Shown here piece after piece: positions 21,800-32,777 of a stretch of 64,000 nucleotides of DNA. Location of the stretch: NCBI GenBank assembly GCA_020744225.1, contig JAGMWG010000021.1, positions 434,001 through 498,000 on the forward strand, given 5' to 3'. A program made the translations under genes and the position numbers. This stretch comes from Paraphoma chrysanthemicola. Its lineage: Eukaryota > Ascomycota > Dothideomycetes > Pleosporales > Phaeosphaeriaceae. The notes below the pieces were generated by a model. The model had not been told where the DNA came from, made no database searches, and saw nothing but the letters and a program-made list of their open reading frames with translations. Position 1 is the stretch's first letter. Each line of letters opens with the position of its first letter.

Positions 21800-22994
21800 C
21801 TAGAGGCCCGGCGTGTCCGCGATCCGGAAGACATACTTCACGGCGCTGTTCTTTCCGTCCTTTAAGTCCTTCAAAGCCTGCTCTACGGCCTCCAACCCGC
21901 CAGGTCTCACCTCGTACGGATGTCCTTCGAAACTGCCCCGCTGTAACGCTCTAGTGAACCAGCGGCAAGCTGCGAGGCCCAGATCACTCCCATCCGCTCC
22001 ATACTTACCATTCTCCTGGTTGTGGACAACACCGACCGACGTGATTGTCTTGTTTGCAGTGCCAGCATCGGTGTCACTTGGCAAGACAAGATTAATATTT
22101 CCATCTTTCGCAACGATGGTAGTCAACACCTGTTGGCTAGATTTGCCAATACCCGGGTCGATACCGTATCTTGGTTGACTGAAGCCGCCGGCTTTGAGAT
22201 GCTCTTGGATCTGGCGAATTACTTCATCAGATCCGTGGCGGTAGTCAAAGACAGCATCGCCCTTGGACCGGTCCAGGAGCGTCTCAACGTACTGCTGCGA
22301 CTTGCCAGCAATCGCTATGATGGGGTGGATATTGCTGTTCTGCAGAAGTTTGATTGCGAACGCACCAACCGCTGTGCTGGCTCCATAAAGAACAAAGGGG
22401 ATCGATTCGGTTGCGGGAGTCCATGGCGTCGGCAGTTTGAGATTCTGGTATAGTGCCACCGTGGCTGTAAGTGCAGCCAAAGGAATTGTGGCCGCCTCTG
22501 CATTTTGTCTTAGCCACCATTTCACAGACCGTGGGATCGCAACTTACCTTCAAACGAGATCGAGTCGGGGAGATGGAATGTGCTGTGATCCCACCCAAGA
22601 CCGTACTCCGCATACGATCCACCGGGACTCTGCATCTCATGAAACGAAGCAACACGATCACCAGGCTACAGTACATGAAATCAGCCACTACGCATCCTTG
22701 CACGTCATGAGCACGATAGTAACTTACTTTGAACTCTAAAACCTCGGGCCCAACGCTCTCAATAATTCCAGCAATATCATCCCCTTGGTTTGTTCCATCC
22801 CCTTCCTGAACGGGCAGAAAACCATTTGATTGAAACACCGGAACCTTCCAATCCTTCGGATTGCTGCCGGAGACGACGATCTTGATGAGGACTTGGTGTG
22901 CAGCGGGTGTGGGGATGGGTGCTGTGATGAGTTTGGTGGCAACTTCTTCGCCAACTAGGTTGACAATTGTTTTCATGGTGCCCTTTGAAGACAT
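21800..22994 (-). CDS. MDR-family NAD(P)-dependent oxidoreductase (quinone/zinc-type alcohol dehydrogenase-like)
   Basis: Exons 22994-22728, 22665-22548 and 22497-21800 encode 360 residues. The N-terminal GroES-like fold reads APIPTPAAHQVLIKIVVSGSNPKDWK, then GDDIAGIIESVGPEV and PGDRVASFHEM; the nucleotide-binding domain has ESIPFVLYGASTAVGAFAIKL. The Cys/His ligands of the catalytic zinc in classical alcohol dehydrogenases are absent, so this is a zinc-free quinone-oxidoreductase or enoyl-reductase type enzyme. No polyketide synthase or other core enzyme is nearby, so a role as a trans-acting enoyl reductase is not supported. Introns are 62 and 50 nt. The gene is divergent from the alcohol oxidase gene across a 1.7-kb spacer. 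Substrate unknown. Confidence 0.85.
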
Positions 22995-24722
22995 CTTGAT
23001 GGCAAGAGGGGGCTGTGTATTTGAAGAGAAACCCGCGAGTTCTGCAGTGGGCGTCGCTGGTTTAAAGGGACGACGTACCGCGCTCTATATCAATGACATG
23101 ACGTCAATTGTTCGGCGTACCACAGATTAAATTAATCAGCGAACAGTCTATGGAATGCAAAATGACTGCAAGCGTACTTCGATAGTTTGTTGGATCCCAC
23201 TCATATCCACGCAATTATACCCACCTTTGGTAATTGATTGTAACAAAGTTGCACATGAGGCGGAAATTAGTCAGCTTTCAGATTGTATCAGCGTCGTCAG
23301 CGAATCAGGTCGCATACGTGCGTCTAGTTTGCCGGACGAAAGTAGCCCCTTTTTAAGCAATTGAACTGTGCAATTCAAAAGTGCAATTTTGCACTTGTCA
23401 GCCCTTGAGGGTTCCATGCATCGTACCTTGATGCATTTTTTGTATTCCTATCAGAGTTACTGTCATGCTGCGTCACGAGAAGCGTGCGTGTCTACGTGCG
23501 GCAATACTTAAACGGTTTAACCGACGGCTATATGGTAGGTAATACAACGGGAGCATACCTCGCCTTTCAACAAAGAAACCAAATATCCAAAACTGTATTT
23601 ATGCAATCAGGCTGAGCGTAACAACAACTATATAGTAAGCTTCCAAAATCCTCAGACCGATAGAGAAGAACTTTCTCTCGAGGATGGAAAATGTTAGGAA
23701 AGAGCGTTTAGTGCGAGCAGCCGGTAGGCTGTTGTTGTGCGGAACGCTCGGAGAGATTTCGGCCTGTTTCTGGCATGAGGAAGCAAGCCTCTCTGTTCAC
23801 GAACCCCGGTCAAGAGAGAGCGAGAGAGAACGACGGTATGCTTCAATGTTCTTACCATTCAGAGTCGACCAGCGACTTTGGATGTTTCCTTCCGCTCGTA
23901 CGTCCAGAGCACGAAGCGAATGACATCGAACCACGCGGCAACTACAACCAGCCCACGAGGCCTTTTGGAACTCTTGCAAAACAATCAATCTCTTATAGCT
24001 TCTTTACGCCTGTCTCAAGATACCTGGGAGTGGCACTTGTACTCCCTGCAAGCCATTGTGCCATACCCGATCCCATATTTATACCTACCACACCAAGCCT
24101 ATCCTCCCCGGGCCTATTCCCACATCCCACCCCCAGAGCACCAATACGGAAACCCAACATCCCCAATCCATCCTAGCCACCCTTCCTCTTCTTTCCTTCG
24201 CCCAACCCAGGCCCGGAGACCCGCGAGATCGCCATCGGATCCGTGCAACAACCGACAACCCCAACGCGGGGTCCCGCACTCGGCCAAACTCGGCACAGTC
24301 CATCTAGATGCATAAGTGCAGCGGCGCGGAACCACGCCGTGCAGGTGTAACTACATGCAGCTTGGATACGCTCAAAGCTTGGTTAGACTGAGGTACCGTA
24401 GTGGCACAATCGTGGCCACAATGCGGGGAAATGAGCGGCACGCGTGATGCGTGGTTGCAATTCCGGGGTGGTGATTGGTTTGAAGAAGGGATTCGAGAGG
24501 AAGGATGGGGTTTGGGTAAGCGTGTTGCATTACTAGGACAATGAACTAGGAGCTGGAGTATAGGGATGATACCGTAGTGGCGGGTAAGGGACTAGATATA
24601 AATTCATTACCCCTTGCATGCCCACGATTTTTGTGGATTAAGGTTGGCTTTGTACCTTACCTTGTCTTAGAATTCTGTGATACCTTTCCAGTTTTTTGAA
24701 TTCAGAGTAAAGATTTGGCATT
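22995..24722. other. 1.7-kb divergent spacer between MDR oxidoreductase and alcohol oxidase
   Basis: Contains many short frames without domains, an AT-rich stretch around 23350-23660, and a C/A-rich stretch around 24050-24300. No gene, tRNA or mobile element recognised. Both flanking genes face outward, so promoters for both should lie here. Confidence 0.45.
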
Positions 24723-26692
24723 ATGGGTTTATACAACAAGCTTGCGGAGGATTTGAATGAGGTTGACATCATCATCGCTGGCGGTATGTTTGCCTTGTGT
24801 GAAACTGCGAATACTACGCTAATATCTGCCTTAAGGTGGCACGGCGGGATGTATCATCGCCGCACGCGTTGCCGAGGAGCATCCCGACCTTTCTGTGCTT
24901 GTGATTGAGCAGGGCGCGAACAACAAAGATGTGCCGCATATCGTCAACCCAGTCTTCTATCTGCAAAATCTTCAGCCGACGGCGAAGACGGCGTTGTTCT
25001 ACAAGGGCAACAAGGCACCACAATTGGCGGACCGAGAGCCAATTGTACCATGCGGAGGTACGCTTGGTGGCGGAAGTTCGATCAATTTCATGATGTACAC
25101 CAGAGCACAGCGAAGTGATTTCGACAGCTGGAAGGCTGAGGGATGGTCAGCGGATGATATGTGGCCGCATCTGAAGAGAGTATGACATCCACATTAACAA
25201 CGCCTGGCGAGCACTGCTGATACCTGCAAAGCTCGAGACGTACCACGGACCCGGCAAGAAAGAACACCACGGCTACGACGGCCCAATCAACATTTCCGAT
25301 GGCGGTTTCCGCGCAAAAGACGCTGAAGATGATTTCATGAAGGCTAGTGCTGAGACCGGCTATGCGGAAATCGAAGACTTACAGAACCTCGATAACAACG
25401 ATGGCTTTCAGCGATGGCAGCGATACGTTTCGCCTGACGGCAAGCGCCAGGACACGGCGCATCGATATCTGCACCCGAAACTGGAGGATGGCCAGCACAA
25501 AAACCTGCACGTACTTGTCGAATCCAAGGTAGACCGAGTGATTTTCGACGACAACAAGCGGGCCGTAGGCGTTGAGTACACGCCAAACCCAGAGTTCCAA
25601 GCCGTTATTGGCCTGACAGGACATCCCACAAAGACAGTCAAGGCCCGCAAGCTTGTCGTTGTTACATGCGGTGCATGTGGCACTCCGCCCGTCCTTGAGC
25701 GCTCGGGTGTCGGTGATTCGAAATTCCTTGCTCGCGCAGGTGTCAAGGTCGTTGAAGAGCTTCGAGGTGTTGGCAAGGACTACCAAGATCACCATCTGTT
25801 GCTGTATCCTTACAGGACGAATTTGAACCCAGATCAGACGATTGACAGGATCTTAAGTGGACGGGTCGACGCTGCGGAACTGGTGAAGAACAATGACAAG
25901 GTGCTTGGATGGAACGCCATTGACATCTCGTCGAAGCTGAGGCCGACGGAGGAAGATGTGGATGCTTTGGGCCCCGAGTTCCGTAAGGCTTGGGATAGAG
26001 ACTTCAAAGACATTGCGAATCGACCGCTTATGCTTATGGGCGTGATTCAATGGTAAGTCTTTCTACATGGTGAGCCGAAACAATGGAAATTGACTCGGTA
26101 TAGCTTCTTGGGCGACCCCGCCTCTGTTCCGGAGGGACAGTACGTTACCACCGGCTGCTATACAGCCTACCCATACTCTCGTGGCCATCTACACATCACT
26201 GGCTCAAAGCCAGACGATCCTCTAGACTTCGATGTAGGCTTCTTCAATGACGCGGACGACATTGATCTCAAGAAGCAGATATGGGCGTACAAGAAGCAGC
26301 GCGAGATCATGCGTCGCGCCAAGTACTACCGCGGAGAACTTGCCGCTGGGCACCCAAAGTTCCCAGAGGGCTCCGCTGCCGCGTGTGTCGAATTGTCCGA
26401 GCCACTCAAAGATGTGAAGGACATCGTCTACAGCAAGGAAGACGACGCTGCGATTGAGCAATGGTTGCGCGAGAATGTCAACACAACTTGGCACTCAATG
26501 GCGACCTGCAAAATGGCACCCAAGGAGCAGGACGGTGTTGTTGACAGCAAATTGAACGTGTACGGTGTCCAGGGCCTGAAGCTTGCGGACTTGAGCATCG
26601 CACCAGAGAATGTTGGTGCCAATACCAACAACACCGCGCTCGCGGTGGGTGAGAAGGCCGCGTCGATCATCTTGGCCGAGCTCAAGGCATGA
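24723..26692 (+). CDS. GMC-family FAD alcohol oxidase (AOX-like)
   Basis: Exons 24723-24783, 24836-25179, 25232-26052 and 26104-26692 encode 604 residues. The enzyme oxidises short alcohols to aldehydes with O2, giving H2O2. The FAD-binding ADP fold is VDIIIAGGGTAGCIIAARVAEEHP; GMC signatures follow at GGTLGGGSSINFMMYTR and the VVTCGACGTPPVLERSGVG segment; the catalytic region is TTWHSMATCKM (catalytic His) with GANTNNTALAVGEKAA near the end. Order and wording match fungal methanol/alcohol oxidases, though at 604 residues it is shorter than the usual ~660. The C-terminus ends ELKA, which is not a canonical PTS1, so peroxisomal targeting is not evident. Introns are 51-52 nt. Confidence 0.9.
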
Positions 26693-26947
26693 TCTGATGA
26701 AATGTAAATAGTTGCAAATATAGCGAATTCTTAGCCTAAACTCGTTGGCTTGCCGTGATGTGTAATTCAGTACGTTTTGATGATGGGTACGGAATCGGTT
26801 TGGATCTTAGACGCCTGTGCTGATGTAGTCCAAAGGCGTTGAAATTTCGGATATTGTCTTTGACTTGACGATTGGAGAATCTCTAATGGGCGAGGTGTAC
26901 GGGACGCTGGAGGGATTGCACATTGTCACAGGATTCGCCCAGGATAT

Positions 26948-27837
26948 TCATCCTCTCAAGCGGAGCGCCTCGCACCACATTCTGATGAGTGCTTCCTTTT
27001 CTTTGACACCATGTACTTCATCTTGGGCCATCATAACTTCGCGGACTTCTGATCTCCCAAGATCGCGACCGTCTTTGATCTTGCCCCAACAGTCTCGTAT
27101 AATGCTCTGGGCGAAGTCGAAGTCTAATGGCTCATTGCCATTCTCCAATGTGCCATTGAACTGGTCAACAACGTCGTCCGTACCGTCACTACCAACAGTG
27201 GTGCTAATGCATACAACCACGCCAGGAGATAGCACGCCTCCTGACTGCGTTCCTTCCCGAGTCGAACGTAGCTCACTCACCTGTATTGTGCAGAGCCCGG
27301 TGCCGTATGTTGTGCCTTGCGAGGTCGACAGGACATGCCGTGGCTGCCATAAGGCCGCAAACTGGTGTCGCATAAGCAGGGCGTGCGCATCTTGCTGGTT
27401 GTGTGGTATTGCGCCGACGGTGCTTGCGCCAGCTGGTGGCTGGACAGATATGTATGTGCGGTTCGGATCGATGCTCGAGATGTGTACGATATGCTGTAAC
27501 GTGTGCGCGAATGGTGTTGGTTTTCCCTCAGCATCAAGAGACGGTGCATGGCCGGGCGGTATTGTGTCTCGAAATAGTCGGTACTGGAGTGCCCATGGTG
27601 TTTGGCGGGATGCAGTGGGAAAGCTATTCTCTAGGCCTTGCACGAGGGTGCTCACGATGTTGAGGGATGCGTCGAGGCTGGTGGACGGGTTGCTGACGAA
27701 GTACAGTCTAAGTAGATAATATCAGACATGTGTTCCTCGACGAAGCACGATTTCAGACAGCAGAAGCTTCTTCGCGTACAGTAACTATCTCCTCTATGAA
27801 TACTAAGAGATTAGGATACCAACCCACTGTACTTCAT
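26948..27837 (-). CDS. med20: Mediator complex subunit 20 (Med20/Srb2-like)
   Basis: A 14-nt first exon (27837-27824, coding MKYS plus two bases) and second exon 27707-26948 encode 257 residues. Med20 is a head-module subunit of Mediator in the nucleus. The start MKYSGLYFV, then SLDASLNIVSTLVQGLENSFP, TPWALQYRLFRDT, a block ending FAALWQPRH and the C-terminal DFDFAQSIIRDCWGKIKDGRDLGRSEVRE segment fit fungal Med20. The tiny first exon uses a GTTGGT donor, chosen because it restores the conserved MKYSGL start; the intron is 116 nt. The gene converges on the alcohol oxidase gene (256-nt gap) and is divergent from the mannosidase gene. Confidence 0.82.
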
Positions 27838-28379
27838 TTTCGATTTTGGTGCTTTAGCAGCTGTTGCACTCTCCAGTACTGGCACAGGTGGCGAAGCGCG
27901 AGGCTCGTCGGGACACGATAACGGGAAGCAGTCTATAATTCCTTTTGACTATTACGGGGTTGACTGATTGTTGCGACCAAGATTGGATGCTGCTGTGAAG
28001 CTGTGAGGGGTGGACGCGACGCGAAAGCTTGTGATCGACGCTAGGATGGACCCTGGCTTCGGCTATCTGCTGCTCAGGGACTGTCGCCTTTCTCGTCATC
28101 ATTCTTCCCCGGAAGCCTGAGGTCATCCGAGCACCACAGAATCCCCTATTTACTTCTCTTGGTGAGGCGCTTCACTTGGGTATTTCTTTACTTGCTTGGC
28201 GTTTGTGTCTCCTTTCGACTTGGCTATCCTTTTCCTGCATACATTCCAATAACGCGCTGCGTATCTGTCCAGTTTCGCCTTCCTGCAGCGCTTGCATCGC
28301 TTGTTGCAAAATTGACAGATCTCGCACAGTCGGCTGGTTGTTGTAGACTTGATATCTGCGTAGACATCAATTGGCCGCT
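27838..28379. other. Divergent promoter spacer
   Basis: 542 nt between med20 and the mannosidase gene, head to head. Pyrimidine-rich just before the mannosidase ATG. No gene seen. Confidence 0.4.
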
Positions 28380-30306
28380 ATGGGCCTTTCACTTCGCCGT
28401 ATCGTTGTGCTCTGCGTTTTCGCGACGCTCCTTTTCCTTGCTTTTCGCCAGCTCCAACCTCGTACAGACTTCCCGTTGCCGACCCAGACTTCATCGCGCA
28501 AGATCGTGAATCCTGTAAAATGGAAGGATATTCCGCTTCGGCATCCCGTACCATCGATGGTCGCATTACCGACTGGTAAACCCGTCGCGATACCGAAGAT
28601 CCAGCACGCCTTTGGCACTGAGACAACACACAACAAGGAACAAAGGCTGCAACGGCAAGCAGCTGTGAAAGCCGCATTCCTTCATAGCTGGCAGGGCTAC
28701 AAGAAGCATGCATGGCTCCAGGACGAGATCGCTCCGGTGACAGGAGGGTATAAAAACTTGTTCGGGCAGCGTGCTGCTACCTTGGTAGACACACTGGATA
28801 CACTCCTCATTATGGGATTGAAGGACGACTTCGAGGATGCCGTGAAGGCCGTCAAGAGGATAGACTTTTCCACGTCAGCGGCTACACGGATGAACGTGTT
28901 TGAGACGACCATAAGATTTCTTGGCGGACTGCTCAGTGCATACGATCTGAGCGACGCAAAGCATCCATCCTTGTTGACTCAAGCTACTGAGCTAGGTGAC
29001 ATGCTATACACAGCGTTTGATACGCCAAATCGTATGCCGATATCCCGCTTCGATTGGGAGAAGTGCGTGACGTCCGTTATATCTCTACCATCTGCTAACG
29101 ACACGTAGCGGCGCATTGGGTGGGTTTCAAGAAGCAGATGCTCAGTCAATGAGCGCTGAACTTGGCTCGTTGACCCTTGAGTTCACGCGCTTGTCGCAGC
29201 TCACTGGCCAGCCGAAATACTACGATGCAGTACAAAGAATAACCAATCTTCTGCATGCCAAGCAGAACTCTACCAATCTGCCAGGCTTGTTTCCAATACT
29301 TTTGAGTCCTCAACGAGAGGAGTTTGACGGCGACACGTTCACATTTGGTGGCATGTCTGATTCGATGTACGAATATTTCCCAAAACAATATCAGCTTCTA
29401 CATGGGAGATCGAAGCAGTACCGAAAGCTATACGAAGTGGCCATTGAAACAGCCAAGAAGAATCTCTTCTTTCGCCCGATGATTCCACAAAATCAGAATA
29501 TTCTTATTTCTGGCACAGTACGGACGAGCACGTTAGGTACCGTCAAATTGAATCCTGAAGGTCAACACCTGACATGCTTCGCTGGCGGTATGGTCGCGCT
29601 CGGCGCAAAGATCTTCAATCGTACAGATGACTTGGCTATCGCTCGTAAGTTGGTAGACGGTTGCATCTGGGCTTATGACTCTATGCCGACTGGTGTTATG
29701 CCTGAGACGTTCAAGGCGATACCATGTTACGGAGAGAATGATTGTACTTGGAGTACGGATCGATGGCATGCCGCTGTCAGGAAGGCCTACTCCGGTGATG
29801 CACCAGAAGATACTGATGCGCGAGAAATCGTCAAACAAAGTGGTCTGCAGCCTGGCTTTACCAGCATCAACGACCCTCGGTTCCTCTTGCGGTATGCTCC
29901 ACATCAATCGCTACCCACGCGCAATATTGCTGACACTCAACAACAGACCGGAAGCTATTGAATCAGTGTTCGTTCTCTACAGGATCACTGGCGATCCTGT
30001 GCTACAAGATGCGGCGTGGCGTATGTTCGAGTCTATCAACAACGCAACGATGGCACAATACGCGCATTCTGCAATTGCAGATGTTACGATCGAGAAAGGA
30101 AAGATTACGGAGAAGCTCGACGAGTGTGAAAGCTTCTGGATGGCCGAGACACTAAAGTACTTTTATCTGATTTTCAGCGAACCCAGTTTGATCAGCTTGG
30201 ACGAGTTCGTCTTGTAAGTCTACGCTCGTCTCGATGGCAGCTACCTATGCTAACACCGAGAAGCAACACAGAGGCACATCCACTACGCATGCCGCAGATA
30301 AGATAG
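28380..30306 (+). CDS. GH47 alpha-1,2-mannosidase (mannosyl-oligosaccharide processing), type II membrane protein
   Basis: Exons 28380-29062, 29109-29891, 29947-30213 and 30264-30306 encode 591 residues. The enzyme trims alpha-1,2 mannoses from N-glycans in the ER/Golgi. A short N-terminal cytoplasmic segment with two arginines is followed by one membrane anchor (IVVLCVFATLLFLAF). GH47 landmarks: KAAFLHSWQGYKKHAW, TLVDTLDTLLIMGL, FETTIRFLGGLLSAYDLS, a SAELGSLTLEFTRLSQLTG block, HLTCFAGGM, RPEAIESVFVLYRITGDP, ECESFWMAETLKYFYLIFS, and the terminal NTEAHPLRMP found only after splicing a 50-nt intron to the 43-nt last exon. The ATG at 28380 places the anchor correctly. ER-type versus Golgi-type assignment is open. 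Confidence 0.92.
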
Positions 30307-31083
30307 GTGCCCCTACGATAATCGACTCGTCATTCTTGCTATCCCCATTTGGCTATACCAACCTCCGCTATAACGGCCATCAGTGAAACGTCGCAGTGAG
30401 CGCTTCAAAAACGGGGTGGCAATTCGACTAGTATATCATCGATCTAGCCTCATGATGCCATGCAGTGTGCTATGTCCGGACAGGCTAGATTATCACACGA
30501 ATCTGACCCGCCGTAAGCCCTTGATGGTTTATGGCTGGCCACCTCGCTCTGTTTCCCCAATGTACGAAACAACAGAACAGAAAGTTCTGCAACATGCACG
30601 CTATACATCAGGTGTCTGTTTCGCCCTGTATCGTCGGCGTTTGGATTGCTACCTGGTTTTCGAACATTAGCAGAATCGAGATCGATGTTACAAGCATCAC
30701 AAACCACGTGCGAGTCCCGATCGGCATGTTGCTAGCCCGCCCACGTGTATGTAGCGCATCAATCCTATTAGCCCAGTTCCGCAACCTAATCCACATGCAA
30801 GGAACAAGTCAAGCTTCCGGTCCAAGACACCGCCGAACGACAAGCTCAAGCAAGCTTTTGCCTGAACGCAGCAACAACTCAGGCACATGGAATCGCTGCT
30901 TGGCTGTGAGCCTTTGTTGCCCGCAGCCATGGCTTAGGATCCATGATTGCGATACATCATTTGAGTTCAAGCTGACCACTGGCCGCATATAAGTCATGGT
31001 ATGGCTGCCACACGAGTGGGAAACATTTACTCTTGCTTTCACCTCCTGCCTCGCCATTTGATATCCTTTTGCGCGGAAGGAAC
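30307..31083. other. Intergenic region
   Basis: Head-to-tail spacer of 777 nt between the mannosidase and GDPD-like genes. No convincing frame, RNA gene or repeat. Confidence 0.45.
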
Positions 31084-32431
31084 ATGCATCCTGCTGTGAC
31101 GTTGGCACTGGCTGCCCTTGCGGTCGCCCACCCCATCAGCAATAAGCAAGGTGACTGCCTTGTTTCACTCGGCGACCGTCCATATTACATCATCAATAAT
31201 ATGACCAATGGCCCACTGAAGGATAAACTTCTGTCTTGTCAAAACAAGCCAGTCACTATCACTGACTTTACTATTGGCCATCGTGGCGGTGGCACGCTGC
31301 AATTCCCTGAGGAGACAAAACAAGCTGAGGATACTGGAGCTCGAATGGGCGCAGGTATCTTGGAGTGAGATGTGTCTTTCACTGGAGATCGTGGACTTGT
31401 TTGCCGACATTCGCTGTGCGATTTGCATACCACCACCAACATCCTACTAAGGCCCGACCTGGCAAAGAAGTGTACTGTACTATTCACTCCGGCTAGTGCA
31501 ACTGCACCTGCTAATGCCTTGTGCTGAACATCAGACATCACAATTGATGAGTGTAAGTCATCCCTTTTGGGAAACTTCTGAAGCTATGTGTTGATACGAG
31601 TCCATCCCTGCAGACAGCTCCCTTTGTGGCAAGCAGGATGGGTTTAACGTGTTTGCCCGCACACCCCATGACTACCAATCCGGAACACCAAACTGTTGTA
31701 CCGAGCTCTACGACACTTGCGGCAAAGTCCTGACTTTGAACGAGTATATTGACCTCGTTGACTCGTATCCTGGATACCGCAACTTTACTCCCGAGCTCAA
31801 GACTCCACCACCCCAAGTGCCCATGCCGTTTAAAGGTTACACCCAACAACAATACGCTCAAGACTTCGTCGACACTTTCCGCAAAAAGAACATCGACTCC
31901 TCGCGCATCTGGCCGCAGTCTTTCCTCTACGAGGATATCGTGTATTGGCTTAAAAACGATCACGACTTTGGCAGACAAGCAATCTACCTTCAGGAATTCG
32001 ACACGCCCGAAGACCTCGCGGCAGGAATGAAGAATCTCTCCATCGCTAAAGCAGCCGGAGTGAACATCATTGGGCCATCAATACACATGCTCGTCGCACC
32101 TGGTGGACTAAATAACAAATCTATCGTGCCATCAGCGTACGCCAACGCCATCAAACAGAACGGGCTCGATATTATCGCGTGGACATATGAGCGCTCGGGC
32201 CCACTGGCGACAGTGAAAGCGCGCGACGAGTACTACTCCAGCACGATTGCAAATATCACATACTATGATGGGCAGTATTATGAGCTGCTAGACGTGTTAG
32301 CAAATCAGATTAAAATCAAGGGGCTGTTCACGGAATGGGCGGACACAGTGACGTATTTTGCCAATTGCTTTGGCTTGAACTGCCCGCTTGGGTGGAGTTA
32401 TGAGTGGATACTTGTATGTTTTCTTTGGTGA
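31084..32431 (+). pseudogene. Secreted glycerophosphodiester phosphodiesterase (GDPD/PLC-like) gene with two in-frame TGA codons
   Basis: Exons 31084-31552 and 31614-32431 would encode 428 residues if the TGA codons at 31366-31368 and 31525-31527 were read through. A signal peptide (MHPAVTLALAALAVAHP) precedes a GDPD fold with TIGHRG, LQFPEET, and the metal-binding E-x-D motif. The first TGA occupies the x between GILE and DV, where relatives have Cys; the second follows Cys in ANALC-TSDIT, where relatives have a Cys pair. Other Cys codons are normal and no frameshift is seen. The second exon stays intact to a plausible end (FFANCFGLNCPLG-like region). Either the gene was recently inactivated or the TGAs are recoded; inactivation is the default. 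The annotated type reflects that default. Confidence 0.75.
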
Positions 32432-32777
32432 AGGTCTCGTCGCATGTCTCTTCTTAGGAGATTGACTGTCTCGTCTCGCTGATCTGCAGTCGACTTCGCG
32501 CACGCCCCGAAAGGTCACTGCTCGCTTCACCTTGCACATCAATTTGACCTATCGACCGAACGCAAACGCATTAATTTGCTTTTGGAGCGTTGAAACTACA
32601 TCCTATTTTAATTCGAAATTCAAATCCCGTCTTCGACTCTAGTATTTTTTATCTTCATACAATGGCTGAGACATCATGGAACCCTGGCAGCTGCACAACC
32701 CCATAAGCTCTCCACGGTCAACTAAGTGCATATAGTTGCGTTCAGTGGTCCGGAAGATACGTGCTAAGAATCATCCT
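32432..32777. other. Convergent intergenic region
   Basis: 346-nt AT-rich spacer between the GDPD-like gene and the P450 gene, tail to tail. Nothing recognised. Confidence 0.45.

Noticed and set aside
21800..22994. MDR enzyme as trans-acting enoyl reductase of a polyketide pathway
   Set aside because: No megasynthase lies nearby; the sequence fits a general quinone-oxidoreductase-like enzyme equally well.
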